The notes beneath the pieces are model-generated. The model worked only from the letters and a program-made list of their open reading frames with translations. It did no database searches and was not told where the DNA came from. This document shows, piece after piece, positions 61,020-64,000 of a stretch of 64,000 nt of DNA. The translations under genes and the position numbers were made by a program. Origin of the DNA: Vesta saturnalis (taxonomy: Eukaryota > Arthropoda > Insecta > Coleoptera > Lampyridae); NCBI GenBank assembly GCA_036346205.1, contig JARFJB010001984.1, positions 328,501-392,500 on the forward strand, read 5' to 3'. How positions within the stretch are numbered: position 1 is the first letter of the stretch; every line of letters starts with the position of its first letter.

Positions 61020-63170
61020 GGCCACAGACACAACAACGACACACAGACACACAGACACACAGACACAGACACACAGACACACAAACACACAGACACACAG
61101 ACACAAACACAGACACACAGACACACAGACACACAGAACACAGACACACAGACACACAGACACAACAACACACAGACACACAGACACAGACACACAGACA
61201 CACAGACACACAGACACACAGAACACAGACACAAGACACACAGACACACAGCACAGAACACAGACACAGACACACAGACACACAGACACACAGACACACA
61301 GACAACAGAACACAGACACACAGAACACAACAGACACACAGACACACAGACACACAGAACACAGACACAACACACAACACAACAAGACACAGCACAAGAC
61401 ACACAGCACACAGAACACACAGAACACAGAAACACAGACACACAGACACACAGACACACAGACACACAGACACACAACACACAGACACACAGACACACAG
61501 AACACAGACACAACAACAACAGACACACAGACACAAGACACACACAGACACACAGACACACAGACAACACACAGACACACAGACACACAGACACCAGACA
61601 CAGACACACAGACACACAGACACACAGACAACACACAGAACACAGACACACAGAACACAGACACACAGACACACAGACACACAGACACAGACACACAGAA
61701 ACACACAGACACACAGACACAGAACACAGACACACAGACACACAGACACACAGAACACAGACAACACAGACACACAGAACACAGAACAGACACACAGACA
61801 CACAGAACACAGACACACAGACACACAGACACACAGACACACAGACACACAGACACACAGACACACAGACACACAGAACACACAGACACAGACACAGACA
61901 CACAGACACACAAACAGAACACAGACACACAACACAGACACACGACACAGACACACGAACACACACACACAGACAACAACAGACACACACACAAAGACAC
62001 ACAGACACACACACACAGACACAGACACACAGCACACAGACACACAGACACACAGACACACAGACACACAGACACACAGACACACAGACACAGACACACA
62101 GACACAGAACACAGACACACAAGAACACAGACACACAGACACACAGACACAGACACAGACACACAGACACACAGACACGACAGAACACACAGAACACACA
62201 CACAACACAGACACACAGACACAGACATAAACACAGACACACAGACACACAGACACAGACACACAGACACACACACAGACACACAGACACACAGACACAC
62301 ACACGACAACACAACAGACACACACAGTACACAGACACAGACACACAGACACACAGAACACAGACACACAGACACAGACACACAGACACAGACACACAGA
62401 CACACAGACACAGACAGACTACACAGACACCAGACACACAGACACACGACACTTACAGACACACAGATTACACAGACACACAGACACACAGACACACAGA
62501 CACACAGACACACAGACACACAGACACACAGACACACAGACACACAGACACACAGACACACAGACACACAGACACAACACAGACACACAGACACACAGAC
62601 ACACAGACACACAGACACACAGACACAAGACACACAGACACACGACACACAGCACACAGACACAGACACACAGACAACAGACACACAGACACACAGACAC
62701 ACAGCACACAGACACACAGACACAACAAACACAGACACAGACACACAGACACACAGACAACAGACACACAGACACACAGACACACAGACACAAGACACAC
62801 AGACAACAGACACAGACACACAGACACACAGACACACAGACAAACACAGACACCAGACACACAGACACACAGACACACAGACACACAGACACAGACACAC
62901 AGACACACAGACACACAGACACACAGACACACAGACACAACACAGACACACACACACACACACAGCACACAGACACACAGACACAGACACAACACACAGA
63001 CACACAACACAACAGCACGACACACGCACACACACACACACACACAACCACACCACACACCACACACGACACACACAGCACACACACACGCACACGCACA
63101 CGCACACGACACACCACAGCACACGCACCGCACACCCACACGACACACACACGCACAAGACACACACACT
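61020..63170. repeat. 2.15-kb CACACAGA octanucleotide array
   Basis: Mostly ACACAGAC units (8 bp) with frequent six-base ACAGAC variants and irregular units (ACAGAACACAG, ACAAGACAC). The last 180 bp shift to CACACG/CACACC. On the minus strand this gives overlapping open frames of up to 729 codons (Cys-Val-Ser-Val, Cys-Leu-Cys-Val), which are repeat artefacts. The array ends about 415 bp upstream of a GARNL3-like exon. Irregular units may reflect real turnover or uncorrected long-read indels. Confidence 0.96.
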
Positions 63171-63584
63171 TTGGCGTTATCAAAACTATTCCTTTAATGC
63201 TGAACACCACTTTCATTTTATATTCTTAGATCGGTATTGAAATGCACAGTTTACTCTTGCAAAACACATTTTTTGGCCATGCTATATTATAGTGAAGGAA
63301 CTAAAGTAATAAATCATTTTTTAGTTTGCAGTAATGTTTATTACTGTTCTCTTCTAGCCGAAACTATTATCTCCTTAACTTTTTTAATACTGCACATGGT
63401 ATAATAAGTAACACTTCTTAAAATTATACATAACTAGGTAACAAATTTGCATTTGTTATATTAAAAATTAAACTACTAAGGTTAGGATTTTCGAATTGAA
63501 TAAAACCCATAAGTCTCAAAAATTTTATTTTCGTGTATACAAACTCAAATTCAATTTTATTCTTAGAAATGTTTATATTTTCAG
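63171..63584. other. Probable intron or upstream DNA of the GARNL3-like gene
   Basis: AT-rich, with no exon recognised. It ends in the 3' splice site TTTATATTTTCAG at 63,584. Because the following exon starts inside a conserved domain, this is more likely intron than promoter (inference). Confidence 0.5.
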
Positions 63585-63877
63585 ATGTTTGGTTCACCAA
63601 GCACACCTGTTCTTGAAAACCCCGAATATCAAACGAGATGGTACTTCAAATATTTCCTTGGAAAATGTAAGTTATATGAATAAATATCCTTGCTTTATTG
63701 ATTCACGTTACTATCCCTACATTTCATACAAAATTACGTAAATCTCTTTTTGTTCCAGTACATCAAAATTATGTGGGCGTTGACGTAGACAAGATACCAT
63801 TTTTTCTAAGTGTAGTATTGAATGAGAGTAGTAATCAATGTGTGCCTCTTTATCGAGCCATTCTGTTCAAGAAAACG
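63585..63877 (+). CDS. GARNL3: GARNL3-like Rap/Ran-GAP domain protein, two exons (partial)
   Basis: Exon 63,585-63,666 encodes a segment with VLENPEYQTRWYFKYFLGK and ends at GTAAGT in phase 1. A 92-bp intron ends in TTTGTTCCAG. Exon 63,759-63,877 continues HQNYVGVDVDKIPFFLSVVL and NQCVPLYRAILFKKT, ending at GTAATA in phase 0. Reading frame, splice sites and sequence agree across the intron with no stop. The pattern (NPEY..RWYFKYFLGK.HQNY.G.D, then PFFLSV and PxYRAIL) is that of the segment just before and into the Rap_GAP domain of GARNL3, a putative GTPase activator of Rap-type small GTPases in the cytoplasm. Rap1GAP-type paralogues have a similar HxNY motif but differ in the rest. This is the only intact conserved coding sequence in the window; the gene continues to the right. 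Confidence 0.82.
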
Positions 63878-64000
63878 GTAATAATTTAACTAAAGTATAA
63901 AGTTTGTCTTGCTTTTTTAAAATTTACTTCAATGTACATTAATATAAAGTCTTTAACAAATTTTTGAGTCTTTCAGAGTAAAACTTGCTCTTATTTGTTA
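63878..64000 (+). other. Start of the next GARNL3-like intron
   Basis: Follows the GTAATAAT donor and shows no exon before the window ends. A TTTCAG occurs at 63,973-63,978, after which 22 bases remain; a further exon starting there cannot be judged. Confidence 0.5.

Noticed and set aside
60848..63216. Minus-strand open frames of 233-729 codons rich in Cys, Val, Leu and Ser
   Set aside because: They lie entirely within the CACACAGA array. Several overlapping frames are open at once, and there is no start context or domain. They are repeat artefacts.

Overview
This window is nuclear DNA of an animal, most likely an insect. It is AT-rich and has short GT-AG introns, long (TA)n arrays and no bacterial gene structure. 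The transposon mix fits insects: DUF4817-type mariners, DDE_3-type transposases with acidic tails, piggyBac-like elements, a two-gene Harbinger, and a Gypsy-type LTR element with pol followed by an envelope-like gene (errantivirus-like). The species cannot be named from the sequence. Only one stretch looks like a conserved host gene: two spliced exons of a GARNL3-like Rap/Ran-GAP domain protein at the right edge (63,585-63,877). Almost everything else recognisable is a decayed mobile element.

Layout. 1-12.6 kb: AT-rich DNA with a piggyBac-like pseudogene (3.8-5.4 kb, minus), a THAP-domain exon fragment (5.8 kb), small tandem repeats, and a nearly full-length DDE_3-type transposase pseudogene (9.4-10.7 kb, minus). 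12.6-19.5 kb: a 0.9-kb GTGTGC-type array leading into repeat family R1. R1 copy 1 is hit by mariner A, and R1 copy 2 is split by a Harbinger element carrying both its transposase and its Myb-like gene. 20-24.2 kb: a second piggyBac-like pseudogene and a LINE reverse-transcriptase fragment, with (TA)n arrays around them. 24.5-28.7 kb: no recognisable gene.

28.9-39 kb: a decayed errantivirus-like element. Its 5' LTR is split by a 1.75-kb solo-LTR-like insertion, its gag by a classical mariner (D), and its env by a short element end. 37.3-49.2 kb: a near-tandem duplication of about 5 kb. Each copy holds env, a truncated 3' LTR and fragments of two DNA transposons, and mariner B sits at the junction. 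50.5-53.8 kb: mariner C, with a 1.1-kb exon-like insert in one arm. 54-56.6 kb: a second THAP exon and a (TA)n array. 56.6-60.3 kb: two head-to-tail minus-strand copies of the solo-LTR family. 61-63.2 kb: a 2.15-kb CACACAGA-type array just upstream of the GARNL3-like exons.

The most unusual pattern is that three separate mariners of the DUF4817 type (A, B, C) each have long terminal inverted repeats reaching into the 3' coding end of the transposase. An inverted copy of the C-terminal codons therefore sits in front of each gene. The nested, env-bearing, tandemly duplicated transposon graveyard would also be a reasonable candidate piRNA-producing locus, which is inference only. All element ends were placed by reading by eye and may be off by several bases.
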